Shown piece after piece: positions 16,394 to 25,866 of a stretch of DNA of 64,000 nucleotides; position 1 is the first letter of the stretch, and each line of letters starts with the position of its first letter. Source of the stretch: DASQPA01 sp963757335. Lineage in GTDB: Bacteria > Acidobacteriota > Thermoanaerobaculia > Multivoradales > UBA5704. Under the pieces are notes generated by a model, which did not search any database, was not told the DNA's origin, and saw only the letters and a program-made list of their open reading frames with translations. The stretch is from contig CAVWRJ010000008.1 of the NCBI GenBank assembly GCA_963757335.1, positions 744,001 through 808,000 of the forward strand, in the 5' to 3' direction. Position numbers and translations under genes: made by a program.

Positions 16394-18583
16394 ATGCTGG
16401 GAACGCGCTCCATGACCGCCCTTCCCGATGCCGTCGTCCCACCGCCCGGTACTGGGTTTTTGGGGCGCGTCGCCTGGGCGGCGGCTGCCCTCTGGGCGCT
16501 CCTCCTCCTCGCCTGGTTCCTGGACATCACCGGCCGGCTGCACGCTCCGCAGGTGGGAGCGGCGGTCGCCATCCTCGCCGTTCTCGCCACCCTGGGCTGG
16601 CTGGGGGGGCTCCTCCGGACGGCCCTCCGCGCCGGCGGGGAGCGGCGGGCCAGGGCGATCGCGCTCTCCGCGGTCGTCCTCCTGGCCCTCGCCGTACGCT
16701 TGGCCGGCATCTCGCACGAGGCGAGCGGCCGCTACTACGCAGACGAGGGCACCTACTATCACCACGCGAGCAAGATCGACGAGGGCGAGATCCTCCGCCG
16801 CTCCTTCGTCTATCCCCACCTGACCTACTACCTGGACGCCATTACCCTGTGGACCGCCGGCCTCTTCCCGGGCACCGTGGCGCGACTGGGGGAGATGGCG
16901 TTCGGCCTCGACGACCCGCTCGCCGTCTCCTGGGTGCTCCTGCGGCTGGTCGTCGCCCTGCTCGGCGCCCTGACGGCCGTGCCGGTCTTCCTCCTCGCCC
17001 GGCGTCTGGCGGGGCTCCCCGGCGGCGTGGCCGGCGCCGCCCTCCTGATCTTCTCGCCGCTCTACAACGCCGGCTCGCACTTGAACACCTGCGACGTCCC
17101 CTCGGCCTTCTTCGCCACCCTCTGCCTGCTCGGCGCCGCCCGTCTCCTCGACGGCGAGAGCACTCGGGGCTACGTGCTCGCCGGCGTCGCCGCCGGGCTC
17201 GCGGCGGTGAGCAAGTATCCTGCCGGGCTCTCGGCCGTCGCCATCGTCGCCGTCTGGCTGCGCTGGCGGATCGTCCGCAGAAACTTCTCCTGGGGGCTCC
17301 TCTGGGCGGGTTTCGCGGCGCTCGCCGCTTTCGTCGGCGCCATGCCGAGCCTGCTCGCCTATCCGGACATCGCCTTCGGCGGCGGCCACGGCATGTTCTT
17401 CGGCGTCCACCAGTACGGCCGGGGGGGATGGATCGGCGTCGTCAAAGAGAGCAACGGCCTTTTCTACCTCGAAAACCTGGCCGAGAGCTTCGGCTGGCCG
17501 GCCCTGGTCGCCGGGCTGGCGGGGCTGGCGCTCCTCGGTCGGGAGCGTCTGGGCCGCCTCCTCTGGCTGCTCCCCTTCCCGGCCCTCTACTGGCTGCTGA
17601 TCTGCTCGATGAACATGGTGGTCAAGCGCAATCTCTATCCGGCGCTCCCCGCCCTCGCGGCCTTCCTGGGGGCGGGGCTCGGCGCCCTCGTCGCCTTCGC
17701 CTGGCGCCCCCGGAGGGATAGCGCCAATGCCGCCGGTACTGCAGCTACAGCTCGCCCCGCCGCGCTCACCCTCGCCCTCAGGGGCTCGGCGGTGCTCGTC
17801 GTCCTCGCCTGCTTCACCCTTCCGGTCTGGGCGACGGCGGAGCAGGCGGCCGGGCTGATCCAGCCGACCACCCGCGAGCAGGCCGCCGGCTGGATTCGCC
17901 AGCACCTGCCCCCGGGAGCGCGGATCGTCAAAGAGGCCTACACCCCCGAGCTCGACCCCCGCGAGTTCGCGATGCTGGAGAACCGCTTCGCCGGGCGTTT
18001 CACCCTGGAGGAACTGCGCGATGGAGACAACGACTACCTGCTGCTCGCGGGCGACGCCTACCAGCGCTTCTTGAACCCCGAGCTGACGGTGAAGCCCCAC
18101 CAGCGCCAGATCGCCCAGCGCTACCAGGCGATCCTGGACGGCTGGCACCCGATCGAGGAATGGTTCCCGAGCGACACCCGGCTGGGGCCGATCCTGAAGC
18201 TCTATCGCCTCGAGCCTCTGCCCGGCGACTGTGCTCCAAGCCACGAGATGCCGGCGGCGGACGCCTTCGTGCCCGACTCCACGATGCGGGTGGGAGAAGA
18301 ACGGGTGGTCTTCACTGCCGGCCAGTGGGCGATGGTCAAGGGCTGCTTCCCGGCCGGCGTCTACACCCTGACGGCGCGGGGAACGGGCCTCCCGGGGGGG
18401 GCCGGAGAGGTCCGGGTCGTCAGCCTGGAATCGGGAGAGGTGGGGCGGTTCCCGCTGCGCGGGGTGAATGGGGGGAATGCGGGGCCGCTGACCCTCTCGC
18501 GGCCCGGGAAGTACCTCTTCTATCTCTATCTGCCGGCCGGCAGCACACTGGACGGCGTCGCGGTCGGACCCTTAAGCCCCTAG
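16394..18583 (+). CDS. GT39-like membrane glycosyltransferase
   Basis: This 729-residue integral membrane protein resembles ArnT/PMT-type (GT-C) glycosyltransferases, which move a sugar from a polyprenyl-phosphate donor to a lipid or protein on the periplasmic side. The first external loop carries the catalytic-type acidic pair in YYADEGTYYHHA; about eleven hydrophobic helices follow up to residue 480 or so, and the remaining 240 residues form a periplasmic domain. Its start lies one base beyond the amidase stop, so the two are probably co-transcribed; an alternative ATG is at 16412. Its stop overlaps the convergent pepF stop by four bases. Acceptor and sugar are unknown. Confidence 0.82.
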   Translation: MLGTRSMTALPDAVVPPPGTGFLGRVAWAAAALWALLLLAWFLDITGRLHAPQVGAAVAILAVLATLGWLGGLLRTALRAGGERRARAIALSAVVLLALAVRLAGISHEASGRYYADEGTYYHHASKIDEGEILRRSFVYPHLTYYLDAITLWTAGLFPGTVARLGEMAFGLDDPLAVSWVLLRLVVALLGALTAVPVFLLARRLAGLPGGVAGAALLIFSPLYNAGSHLNTCDVPSAFFATLCLLGAARLLDGESTRGYVLAGVAAGLAAVSKYPAGLSAVAIVAVWLRWRIVRRNFSWGLLWAGFAALAAFVGAMPSLLAYPDIAFGGGHGMFFGVHQYGRGGWIGVVKESNGLFYLENLAESFGWPALVAGLAGLALLGRERLGRLLWLLPFPALYWLLICSMNMVVKRNLYPALPALAAFLGAGLGALVAFAWRPRRDSANAAGTAATARPAALTLALRGSAVLVVLACFTLPVWATAEQAAGLIQPTTREQAAGWIRQHLPPGARIVKEAYTPELDPREFAMLENRFAGRFTLEELRDGDNDYLLLAGDAYQRFLNPELTVKPHQRQIAQRYQAILDGWHPIEEWFPSDTRLGPILKLYRLEPLPGDCAPSHEMPAADAFVPDSTMRVGEERVVFTAGQWAMVKGCFPAGVYTLTARGTGLPGGAGEVRVVSLESGEVGRFPLRGVNGGNAGPLTLSRPGKYLFYLYLPAGSTLDGVAVGPLSP

Positions 18584-20385
18584 AGCCGCTCCAGCTCGTC
18601 GATCCGCTCGCGCACGAGGTCGAACCCGCTCTGCCAGAAGGCCCGGTCGGTGATGTCGATCCCGACCTCGGCGAGGATCTGCTGCGGCCGCGCCGAGCCG
18701 CCGTAGGAGAGGAGCTTCAGATAGCCGGGCTTGAACGACTCTCCCTCCTCCTGGAAACGGCGGTAGAGAGCGAGCACGAGGAGCTGGCCGAAGCTGTAGG
18801 CGTAGCAGTAGAACGGGGTGTTGTAGAGGTGCGGGATGCAGAGCCACTCGTAGCGGAACTCCGGCGACACCGAGACGCTGTCGCCGAACTGCTCGCGGAG
18901 CTTGTCGATATAAAGGTCGTTCAAATCCTCGATCGACTTGCCGGCGAGGATGGCGTCGTGCGCTTCGTTCTCGAAGAGCACGAAGTAGGACTGCCGGAGC
19001 ACTGTCGCGTAGACGTCGTCGACCGCCGCGGCGAGGATCTCCCGCCGGGTGACCGGGTCGCGTTCGTCGCGCAGGAGGCGGTCGGTCATCAGCATCTCGC
19101 CGAACACCGAGGCGGTCTCGGCGAGCGGCAGCGAGGAGTGCTGGGTGAGGTAGGAGTGCCCCTCGGCGAGCATGCTGTGGACGGCGTGGCCGAGCTCGTG
19201 GGCGAGGGTCGCCACGTCGCGCACCTTGCCGGCGTAGTTGACCAGCACCCAGGGGGTGTGACGGGGGCCCACGGTCGAGCAGAAGGCGCCGCTCCGCTTG
19301 CCCCGGCGGAGCTCGGAGTCGATGTGCCCCTCGGCGAACACCCGCTCGGCCTGGCGGGCGAAGAGCGGGTGGAATTCGCTGAAGGTGTCGAGCACCTGCT
19401 GCACCGCCTCGCTGTAGGGGACCTCGCGGTCGGAGGTGGCGAGCGGGGCGTAGATGTCGTAGCGGCGCAGGCGCTCCATCCCCAGCCAGCCGGCCTTGAG
19501 CCGGAAGTAGCGCTGGAAGAGAGGCGCGTTGGTGCGCGTCACCGAGAGGAGGGCCGAGACCGCCTCGTCGGGCACGTCGTTGTCGACATTGCGTGCCGCG
19601 ATCGGCGAACGGTAGCCGCGGAGCCCCACGTACTCGTTGTACCAGTCGCGCGCCCGGTTGACGTAGATCTGCCCGAGGATGGGCGCCTCCGCCTCATAGG
19701 CGCGGTAGAGCTCCCGGTAGGTGGCCTCGCGGAGATCGGCGCGCGGCGAGAAGGCATAGGCCAGGAGGGCGTCGCGGGTGAGCTTCTTCTCCTCGCCGTC
19801 GACCGCCAGGGTGAACTCCAGGCGGTTGGTGAGCATCGAGTAGAGCGTCGTCACCGCCGAGATGCCGTTGTCGTCCTTGATGTTGATGACCTGCTCGGAG
19901 CGCTCGTCCAAGGTGTAGGGCTTGGTACGCCGCAAGTCGAGGAGGAAGTGGCGGAGGTCGGCGATTTTGGGCTCCTGGGGGTCGGCCGGCAGCAGGGCCG
20001 CGGCCTGGGCGTCGTCCAAGTCCTTCCACCAGAGGCTCCAGAAGAGAATGCGATTGAAGGCGGCGGTGATCAGCTGCCGAACCCGGTTCTGGAAGGTCAG
20101 GGCCTCGGTGTTGCCGGTGTCCTCGTAGAACCAGAGCGAGGCGTACCCTGAGAGCTCGTTCATCCCCTGGAGGATCGCCTCGTACTGGCGGACGGAGTCG
20201 AGGAAGAGGGCGGGGTCCATGCCGGGAGCGAGGTGGGCGCGCCGGGCCTCGAAGGCGGCGACCTCCTTCTCGATCGCGGCGATACGGTGGGCGACGACCT
20301 CCTCGCTGGCCTCGGGGAGCAGCTCCGAGAGGTCCCAACGGGAGAGCTGGTACGACGTCTTGGCTTCGAGAGTGGTGAGGGTCAT
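18580..20385 (-). CDS. pepF: Oligoendopeptidase F
   Basis: This 601-residue zinc metallopeptidase belongs to family M3 (thimet-type, PepF/B clade) and degrades peptides in the cytoplasm. The zinc-binding HELGHAVHSM motif carries the two histidines and the catalytic Glu; the third ligand is the conserved Glu in SVFGEMLM. N-terminal WDLSELLPEASEE and C-terminal CIPHLYNTPFYCYAYSFGQL are also typical. No signal peptide is seen. The gene is convergent with the GT39-like gene, and the two stop codons share the palindromic CTAG. Confidence 0.93.
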   Translation of the reverse strand: MTLTTLEAKTSYQLSRWDLSELLPEASEEVVAHRIAAIEKEVAAFEARRAHLAPGMDPALFLDSVRQYEAILQGMNELSGYASLWFYEDTGNTEALTFQNRVRQLITAAFNRILFWSLWWKDLDDAQAAALLPADPQEPKIADLRHFLLDLRRTKPYTLDERSEQVINIKDDNGISAVTTLYSMLTNRLEFTLAVDGEEKKLTRDALLAYAFSPRADLREATYRELYRAYEAEAPILGQIYVNRARDWYNEYVGLRGYRSPIAARNVDNDVPDEAVSALLSVTRTNAPLFQRYFRLKAGWLGMERLRRYDIYAPLATSDREVPYSEAVQQVLDTFSEFHPLFARQAERVFAEGHIDSELRRGKRSGAFCSTVGPRHTPWVLVNYAGKVRDVATLAHELGHAVHSMLAEGHSYLTQHSSLPLAETASVFGEMLMTDRLLRDERDPVTRREILAAAVDDVYATVLRQSYFVLFENEAHDAILAGKSIEDLNDLYIDKLREQFGDSVSVSPEFRYEWLCIPHLYNTPFYCYAYSFGQLLVLALYRRFQEEGESFKPGYLKLLSYGGSARPQQILAEVGIDITDRAFWQSGFDLVRERIDELERL

Positions 20386-20594
20386 ACGTCGGGGTCCGGG
20401 TCGGTGGGGGGATCGATCGTGAATGCCGGCATTGCGGGCATTCTATCCGAGGAACGAGAGCAGAATCTGTCCAGGGGGGAGGAGAAACGCGGCGGCGGCC
20501 GGAACGGCCACCGCCCAGAGCGAGCTTCCGCGCCCACGCTTCCGGCGCTTCTACGGCATTTCTACGGCGTTTCTACGGCGCTTCTACGGCGCTT
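20386..20594. other. Gap between pepF and the HTH gene
   Basis: No gene is supported here. The segment presumably holds the pepF promoter on the minus strand; apart from the 11-bp repeats at its right end I see nothing else. Confidence 0.4.
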
Positions 20595-20602
20595 CTACGG
20601 AT
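20548..20602. repeat. Five tandem 11-bp repeats
   Basis: Five contiguous copies of (C/T)TTCTACGGCG, with only end-base variation. The last copy runs into the final codons and stop of the HTH gene, so repeat-number change would alter the 3' end of that gene and its leader to pepF. Confidence 0.85.
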
Positions 20603-21080
20603 AGTCGTCGAGCTTGTCGAACGGCAGGCCGCAGGGGTAGAAGAGGTTGAAGACCGGCTGCTCGATGAGCTCGGCGAAGTGGAGGAAGAGCGGGCCGTAC
20701 TCTTCGATGCCCGACTCGCCGGCCTCGATCTTCAGATAGTCCTCGACCGGGATGCTCAGGTACTCGGCGAGGTTCTCGGGTGTCAGCCTCTCGGTTTTCC
20801 GCGGGTCCCGCGGCCACTCCTCGCGAGCCTTCTTGATGAGCGGCCCGGCCTGGCCCGGCTTGGTGTCGGCCGACTTGCCGCTCTCGGCCAGCAGGCGCGA
20901 GGTCGGTTTCTCGACCTTGATGGCGATGAGAGCGAGGCGCGGCCCCCATTCCTCGGCCGGCGAGGTTCCTCCCTCGATCTCCCGGTACTGCTCCTCGGTG
21001 AGCCCGAGCTGGCTCGCCGTGTGCTCGAACGAGAGCTTCTTCTTCTCTCGTTCCTTCTTGATGACGTCTCCCAGTTTCAC
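20595..21080 (-). CDS. Protein with two HTH-like repeats
   Basis: The 161-residue product holds two copies of a helix-turn-helix-like unit of the XRE/Cro type. Copy 1 reads IKKEREKKKLSFEHTASQLG then EEQYREIEGG and EEWGPRLALIAIKVE; copy 2 reads IKKAREEW, LTPENLAEYLSIPVEDYLKI and EEYGPLFLHFAEL. Each has the usual 'x-IExG' turn. A DNA-binding regulator is likely, though both copies are diverged. I chose the GTG at 21080 because AAGGAGGGG precedes it; longer starts have no ribosome site. Its target is unknown; the divergent ABC exporter is a possible one. Confidence 0.7.
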   Translation of the reverse strand: MKLGDVIKKEREKKKLSFEHTASQLGLTEEQYREIEGGTSPAEEWGPRLALIAIKVEKPTSRLLAESGKSADTKPGQAGPLIKKAREEWPRDPRKTERLTPENLAEYLSIPVEDYLKIEAGESGIEEYGPLFLHFAELIEQPVFNLFYPCGLPFDKLDDYP

Positions 21081-21317
21081 AACTCCCCTCCTTCGTGAAA
21101 GAGTTGGCGCTTTGAGCTGATCTGCAGGCTGCTCGCAAGCCAGGCGCTTGAGGCTTACGGCAGGTCGACGGATGCTAACACACACCCTATCCAGTGCCGG
21201 ATCGGGCCGGAAACGACCCCTCTCCAGCTAAAGAGAGATGAGCCGTCCGCCTGTGGAGTTGTCCCGCCTGCCGTCCGCTCGCGTACTTATGGAGTGTGGC
21301 CGAAGGAGGTCCCCTGA

Positions 21318-22961
21318 ATGAAGCTCGTCCTGTATCTGCTCAAAAACTCTCGTCGCGGCATGATCTGGGCGATCGTCACCGGCTCGCTCTCCGGCATCTG
21401 CGGCGCGGCCCTGATCGCGATCATCAACTCCACCCTGGCGAACCGCCAGTCCGGCGAGCCGATGACCGAGCTGATCCTCGCCTTCGCGGCGCTCTTCGTG
21501 CTGACCCCGGTCACCCGCTTCGCCTCGGAGTACCTGCTCCTCAGGCTCGCCCAGGACACCGTCTACGAGATGCGCATGCGGCTCTCGAAACGGATCCTGT
21601 CGACTCCGCTGCGCCGCCTGGAGAGCCTGGGTGCGCCCCGGCTCCTGGTCGCCCTGACCGACGACATCCTGCAGATGACCATCGCCCTGGTCGAGCTGCC
21701 GAACCTGGTCGTCAACTGCACCGTCGTCTTCGGCTGTTTCGTCTACCTGGGCTGGCTCGCGCCGTCGCTCATGTTAGTCGCCCTGGCCTTCCTCATCATC
21801 GGCGGCGGCAGCTACCACTTCGCCATCCGCGGCGGCATGCGGCGCTTCCGCGAGTCGCGTGAGAAGCAGGACGAGCTTTTCGGCCACTTCCGCGGCATGA
21901 CCGAGGGGGCCAAGGAGCTCAAGCTCCACGCTCGCCGCCGGCTCGGCTTTCTCGACCTCCTGGACGACACGGCGCGGACCCTCCGCCGGCTCGTCCTCGA
22001 AGCGCGGACGATGTTCAGCCTCGCCGCCAACTGGGCGGGGGTGCTCTTCTTCCTCGTCATCGGCCTCCTCCTCTTCCTGCCGCAGACGAGCGGCCAGAGC
22101 AACGAGGCCCTGACCGGTTTCACCCTGGTCCTCCTCTTCATCCGCGGTCCGATCCAGATGTTCCTCAACATGCTGCCGGCGATCGGCCAGGGCGGGGTGG
22201 CGCTGGAGAAGATCGAGCGCCTGGGGCTGACCCTGCCGGTCGAGGCGTCCGAGGCGGGGCCGGCGGACGAGCCGGGGGCCTCCTGGGAGCGGCTGGAGAT
22301 GGTCGGCGTCTGTCATGCCTACGAGCGGGAGGGGGAGGAGAAGAGCTTCACCCTCGGCCCCTTCGATCTCGTCTTCGAACCCGGCGAGCTGGTCTTCCTG
22401 GTCGGCGGCAACGGCAGCGGCAAGACCACCTTCGCCAAGCTCCTGACCGGGCTCTACCTGCCCGAGGCCGGGGAGATCCGCCTGAACGGTGTCACCGTCG
22501 CCGATGCCGACCGCGAGCGCTACCGCCAGCACTTCACGGCGGTGTTCTCCGAGTTCCACCTCTTCGACCGCCTGCTCGGCTTCGAGGCGACGACGATCGA
22601 CCAGCAGGCGCGCGTCTATCTCCAGGAGCTGCGGCTCGCCCACAAGGTGGTGATCCAGGATGGCCGGCTGTCGACGACCGATCTGTCGCGCGGCCAGCGC
22701 AAACGCCTGGCGCTCCTCACCGCCTACCTGGAGGACCGGCCGCTCTACGTCTTCGACGAATGGGCCGCCGACCAGGACCCGCAGTTCAAGGAGATCTTCT
22801 ACAACCACCTCCTGCCGGAGCTCAAGAGGCGGGGCAAGACCGTCCTCGTCATCAGCCACGACGACCGCTACTTCGGGGTGGCCGACCGCGTCCTCAAGCT
22901 GGAGGACGGCAAGCTGATCGAGGACGTGCAGGTCCCCCATCCGGTGGCCGCCTCCGCCTAG
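21318..22961 (+). CDS. Cyclic-peptide-type ABC exporter, fused TMD-NBD
   Basis: This 547-residue half-transporter belongs to the SyrD/PvdE group (cyclic peptide export ABC proteins). Six membrane helices occupy roughly residues 12-300. The nucleotide-binding domain has a Walker A GGNGSGKTTF, a signature reading LSRGQRKRLAL and a Walker B LYVFDEWAADQDP, with the switch histidine in VISHDDRYF. The signature LSRGQ and the DEW after Walker B are typical of this group rather than of MsbA. Substrates in relatives are siderophore or lipopeptide precursors; no peptide synthetase is in this window. AAGGAGG lies eight bases before the ATG and a terminator follows. Confidence 0.87.
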   Translation: MKLVLYLLKNSRRGMIWAIVTGSLSGICGAALIAIINSTLANRQSGEPMTELILAFAALFVLTPVTRFASEYLLLRLAQDTVYEMRMRLSKRILSTPLRRLESLGAPRLLVALTDDILQMTIALVELPNLVVNCTVVFGCFVYLGWLAPSLMLVALAFLIIGGGSYHFAIRGGMRRFRESREKQDELFGHFRGMTEGAKELKLHARRRLGFLDLLDDTARTLRRLVLEARTMFSLAANWAGVLFFLVIGLLLFLPQTSGQSNEALTGFTLVLLFIRGPIQMFLNMLPAIGQGGVALEKIERLGLTLPVEASEAGPADEPGASWERLEMVGVCHAYEREGEEKSFTLGPFDLVFEPGELVFLVGGNGSGKTTFAKLLTGLYLPEAGEIRLNGVTVADADRERYRQHFTAVFSEFHLFDRLLGFEATTIDQQARVYLQELRLAHKVVIQDGRLSTTDLSRGQRKRLALLTAYLEDRPLYVFDEWAADQDPQFKEIFYNHLLPELKRRGKTVLVISHDDRYFGVADRVLKLEDGKLIEDVQVPHPVAASA

Positions 22962-23009
22962 CCGAGAGATCGGTCACAGTAGGAGCGCGGCACCTCCTCC
23001 GGCACCTCG

Positions 23010-23033
23010 GGCCGAGCCATTCCTGGCTCGGCC
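23010..23033 (+). terminator. Hairpin terminator after the ABC exporter
   Basis: Ten-base perfect stem (GGCCGAGCCA with TGGCTCGGCC) around a TTCC loop, followed by TTTGCATTTT. The tract is imperfect but the position, 49 bases after the stop, fits. Confidence 0.75.
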
Positions 23034-23052
23034 TTTGCATTTTAGCGGTTTG

Positions 23053-23952
23053 ATGGAACTGATCGTCTGGGGTGGCTCCGTTCTTCCTCCCCTCCTGCCC
23101 CTGAATGCCGAGTTCCCGGCTGTAAGGTTTACAGTAGGAACAGGGGAAGCTCCCGCCGAGACCCTCCGCGCCGAGGCCTGGGAAGCCCCCGGATTCGACT
23201 TCTGGGCCTTCGACCGCGATCTCGATGCGCTGGTGGAGAAGGGCTGTCCCCTCTCCCTCGCCGCCCCCCTCCCGGAGCGCCTGCCGCGCTTCGCCACCGA
23301 GGTCCTCACCCGGGCTCAGCGCCTCCTCGACCGGCGGAACGCGGCCTCCAGGAGCCGGGTCTTCGAGCGCGCCCTCGCCCTCCATCATGCTCTCCACGCG
23401 CGCTACGGTCTCGACGATCCCGGGCGCCCCCTGGTGCGGGCCGACTACGATCACTCCCTGGACGTCTGGCAGTGGACCCTCCGCCTCGCTCCGGAAGCCG
23501 GTCTCGCGGTCCAGCTCGCCGCCCTTCTCCACGACGTCGAACGGCTGCTCTCCGAAGCCGACCGCCGGATCGAGCCCACCGCGAGCGATGCCGGCGAATA
23601 TGGGGATTTCAAGCACGCTCATGCCCGGCGCGGCGCTCAGCTGGCGGACGAGCTCCTGGTCGAAGCCGGGGACTGCACTGCGCTCCGCGCCCGGGTGGCG
23701 GGGTTGATCGCCGGGCACGAGGGGGGCCAGACCGCCGATCCCGATCTCTCCCTCCTCGCCGACGCCGACTCGCTCTCCTTTTTCTCCCTCAACAGCCCGG
23801 GCTTTCTCCGCTACCACGGCGCCGAGCCCACCCGCCTCAAGGTGGCCTTCACCCTCGGCCGGATGAGCCCCGCCGCCCGCGCCCGCCTGGCCGGGCTCCG
23901 GCTCCTCCCGGAGATCGCCGGGATGGTGGCGGCCGAAGGGGAGACGGCATGA
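23053..23952 (+). CDS. HD-domain-like hydrolase
   Basis: This 299-residue protein shows the spacing of an HD-type metal-dependent phosphohydrolase: RADYDHSLDVW, then LAALLHDVERL, FKHAHARRGAQLADEL, a GHEGG histidine and finally ADADSLSFFS. The aspartate and histidine set is consistent with one or two metal ions, but the family is not one I can name and the substrate is unknown. The ATG at 23053 is the first good start after the terminator; no ribosome site is obvious. Its stop overlaps the next start (ATGA), so it heads the glycan operon. Confidence 0.62.
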   Translation: MELIVWGGSVLPPLLPLNAEFPAVRFTVGTGEAPAETLRAEAWEAPGFDFWAFDRDLDALVEKGCPLSLAAPLPERLPRFATEVLTRAQRLLDRRNAASRSRVFERALALHHALHARYGLDDPGRPLVRADYDHSLDVWQWTLRLAPEAGLAVQLAALLHDVERLLSEADRRIEPTASDAGEYGDFKHAHARRGAQLADELLVEAGDCTALRARVAGLIAGHEGGQTADPDLSLLADADSLSFFSLNSPGFLRYHGAEPTRLKVAFTLGRMSPAARARLAGLRLLPEIAGMVAAEGETA

Positions 23953-25079
23953 AGCTCGTCGTCTTCGGCCTCACCGTCACCTCCTCCTGGGGCAACGGGC
24001 ACGCCACCCTCTGGCGCGGGCTGCTCGCCGGCCTTGCCCGCCTCGGCCACCGGGTGACCTTCTTCGAGCGCGACGTCCCCTACTATGCGTGGAATCGCGA
24101 CTGCCGGGAGATCCCCGGCCATCGGATCGTCCTCTATCCCGACTGGCCCGCCGCCCTGCCCGAGGCGCAGGCGGAGCTCGCCGACTCGGATGTCGCGATG
24201 GTCACCTCCTACTGCCCGGACGGCGCCATGGCGTCGGAGCTGGTGCTCGCCTGCCAGGGGCCGCTCAAGACCTTCTACGATCTCGACACCCCGGTCACCC
24301 TCGACCGCCTGCGCGCCGGCGAGCGGGTGCCCTACCTCGGGGCCGGCGGCCTCGCCGGGTTCGACCTGGTGCTGAGCTACACCGGCGGCGCGGCCTTGGA
24401 CGAGCTGCGGAGCCGCCTGGGCGCCCGCCGGGTCGCCCCCCTCTACGGCAGCGTCGACCCGGCGGCGCACCGGCCGGCGGCGGCGAGGCCGGAGTACGCG
24501 GCCGACCTCTCCTATCTCGGGACCTACGCCGGCGATCGCCAGGAGCAGCTCGACCGGCTCTTCCTCGCCCCGGCCCGCAAGCGGCCCGGCCGGCGCTTCC
24601 TGATCGGCGGCTCGCTCTACCCGCCGGACTTCCCCTGGGGGGAGAACGTCTTCTACGTCCGCCACGTACCGCCGCCCGAGCACCCCGCCTTCTACGGCTC
24701 CTCCGCCCTCACGCTCAACGTCACCCGCGCCGCCATGGCCAGGATGGGCTACTGCCCCTCGGGCCGGCTGTTCGAGGCCGCGGCCTGCGGCGTCCCCCTC
24801 CTCTCCGACGACTGGGAGGGGCTCGACCGCTTCTTCGAGCCGGGGCGGGAGATCCTCGTCGCCCGCTCGACCGAGGAGGCTCTGGAAGCTCTCGACCTGC
24901 CGCCCGCCGACCTGGCGCGGATCGCCGCCGCGGCGCGCGAGCGGACCCTCGCCGAGCACACCGCGGACCGCCGGGCGCGGCAGATGCTCGATCTCCTGGC
25001 GGCGCCCCCCACGCCTCCAGCACCCCTCTCCGAACCCCGGCTGCCCGAGCTCGCGGCGGCCCGGGCGGGGGACGCCTAG
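23949..25079 (+). CDS. CgeB-type glycosyltransferase
   Basis: This 376-residue cytoplasmic protein has a GT-B fold like the CgeB / DUF3880 group. The N-terminal domain starts MKLVVFGLTVTSSWGNGHA with a GRG-like donor-loop; the C-terminal domain has the diagnostic YCPSGRLFEAAACGVPLLSD followed by GREILVARSTEEAL. Such enzymes transfer a nucleotide-activated sugar, usually to a surface glycan or spore polysaccharide, but the donor is not predictable. It overlaps the gene before by four bases and is followed after three bases by the sugar-nucleotide gene. Confidence 0.82.
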   Translation: MKLVVFGLTVTSSWGNGHATLWRGLLAGLARLGHRVTFFERDVPYYAWNRDCREIPGHRIVLYPDWPAALPEAQAELADSDVAMVTSYCPDGAMASELVLACQGPLKTFYDLDTPVTLDRLRAGERVPYLGAGGLAGFDLVLSYTGGAALDELRSRLGARRVAPLYGSVDPAAHRPAAARPEYAADLSYLGTYAGDRQEQLDRLFLAPARKRPGRRFLIGGSLYPPDFPWGENVFYVRHVPPPEHPAFYGSSALTLNVTRAAMARMGYCPSGRLFEAAACGVPLLSDDWEGLDRFFEPGREILVARSTEEALEALDLPPADLARIAAAARERTLAEHTADRRARQMLDLLAAPPTPPAPLSEPRLPELAAARAGDA

Positions 25080-25082
25080 GCG

Positions 25083-25866
25083 ATGTGGGGGATCGTGCCT
25101 GCCGCCGGGGTGGGGAGCCGGATTCAGCCCCTCGCCTTCTCCAAGGAGCTGCTCCCCGTGGGGAGCCGGATGGAGGGCGGGACCGAGCGGCCGAAGGCGG
25201 TCTCCGAGTACCTCCTGGAGCGCATGCTCCGCGCCGGGGCGGACAAGATCTGTCTCGTCGTCTCGCCGGGCAAGAGCGACATCATGGAGTACTACGGCGG
25301 CAGCTTCGGGGGGGCGCACCTCTGCTACGTGGTGCAGCCCGAGCCGCGCGGCCTCTGCGACGCGATCTTCCGCTCGCTCCCCCTGATCGACCCCGGCGAA
25401 GAGGTGCTGGTGGGCCTCCCCGATACCGTCTGGTTCCCCGCGGACGGCCTCGCCCGGCTGCCGGCGGACGTCCTCTCCTTCCTCCTCTTCCCGGTCGAGC
25501 GGCCGGAGCTCTTCGACGCCGTGGTCACCGACCCGGAGGGCCGGGTGATCGAGATCCAGGTCAAGCAGCCGGGCGCTGCCTCGACCTGGATCTGGGGGGC
25601 GTTCCGGCTGCCGGCCCGGGTCCTCCAGGCGCTCCACGCCCTGTGGTGCGAACGGCAGGGGGCGGACCTCTACATCGGCACCCTGGTCAACGCCTATCTG
25701 GCGGCGGGGGGGGAGGCGCGGGCGGTTCGCGGCGGGGGAAGCCTATGTGGACGTGGGGACGCTCGGCGGCTACCGGGAGGCGATCCGCGTCCTCGGGGGG
25801 CGGCAGGAGAGATCTCCGCAGGACGAACCGCTGCGGCGGGAGGAGCTGATGTGGTCGAAGCGGTGA
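25083..25866 (+). CDS. NDP-sugar pyrophosphorylase, frameshifted
   Basis: This is a RmlA/GlmU-type nucleotidyltransferase (about 260 residues when repaired) that activates a sugar 1-phosphate with NTP. The signature GIVPAAGVGSRIQPLAFSKE is followed by LLPVG; the rest follows the family through VVQPEPRGLCDAI, GLPDTVWFP and ASTWIWGAFRLP. The frame moves by +1 at about 25728-25738 (an extra G in GGCGGGGGAA), after which the expected end AYVDVGTLGGYREAIRVL continues to the stop at 25864. Probably a sequence error. It should supply the nucleotide sugar used by the neighbouring glycosyltransferases; the sugar is unknown. Confidence 0.8.
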
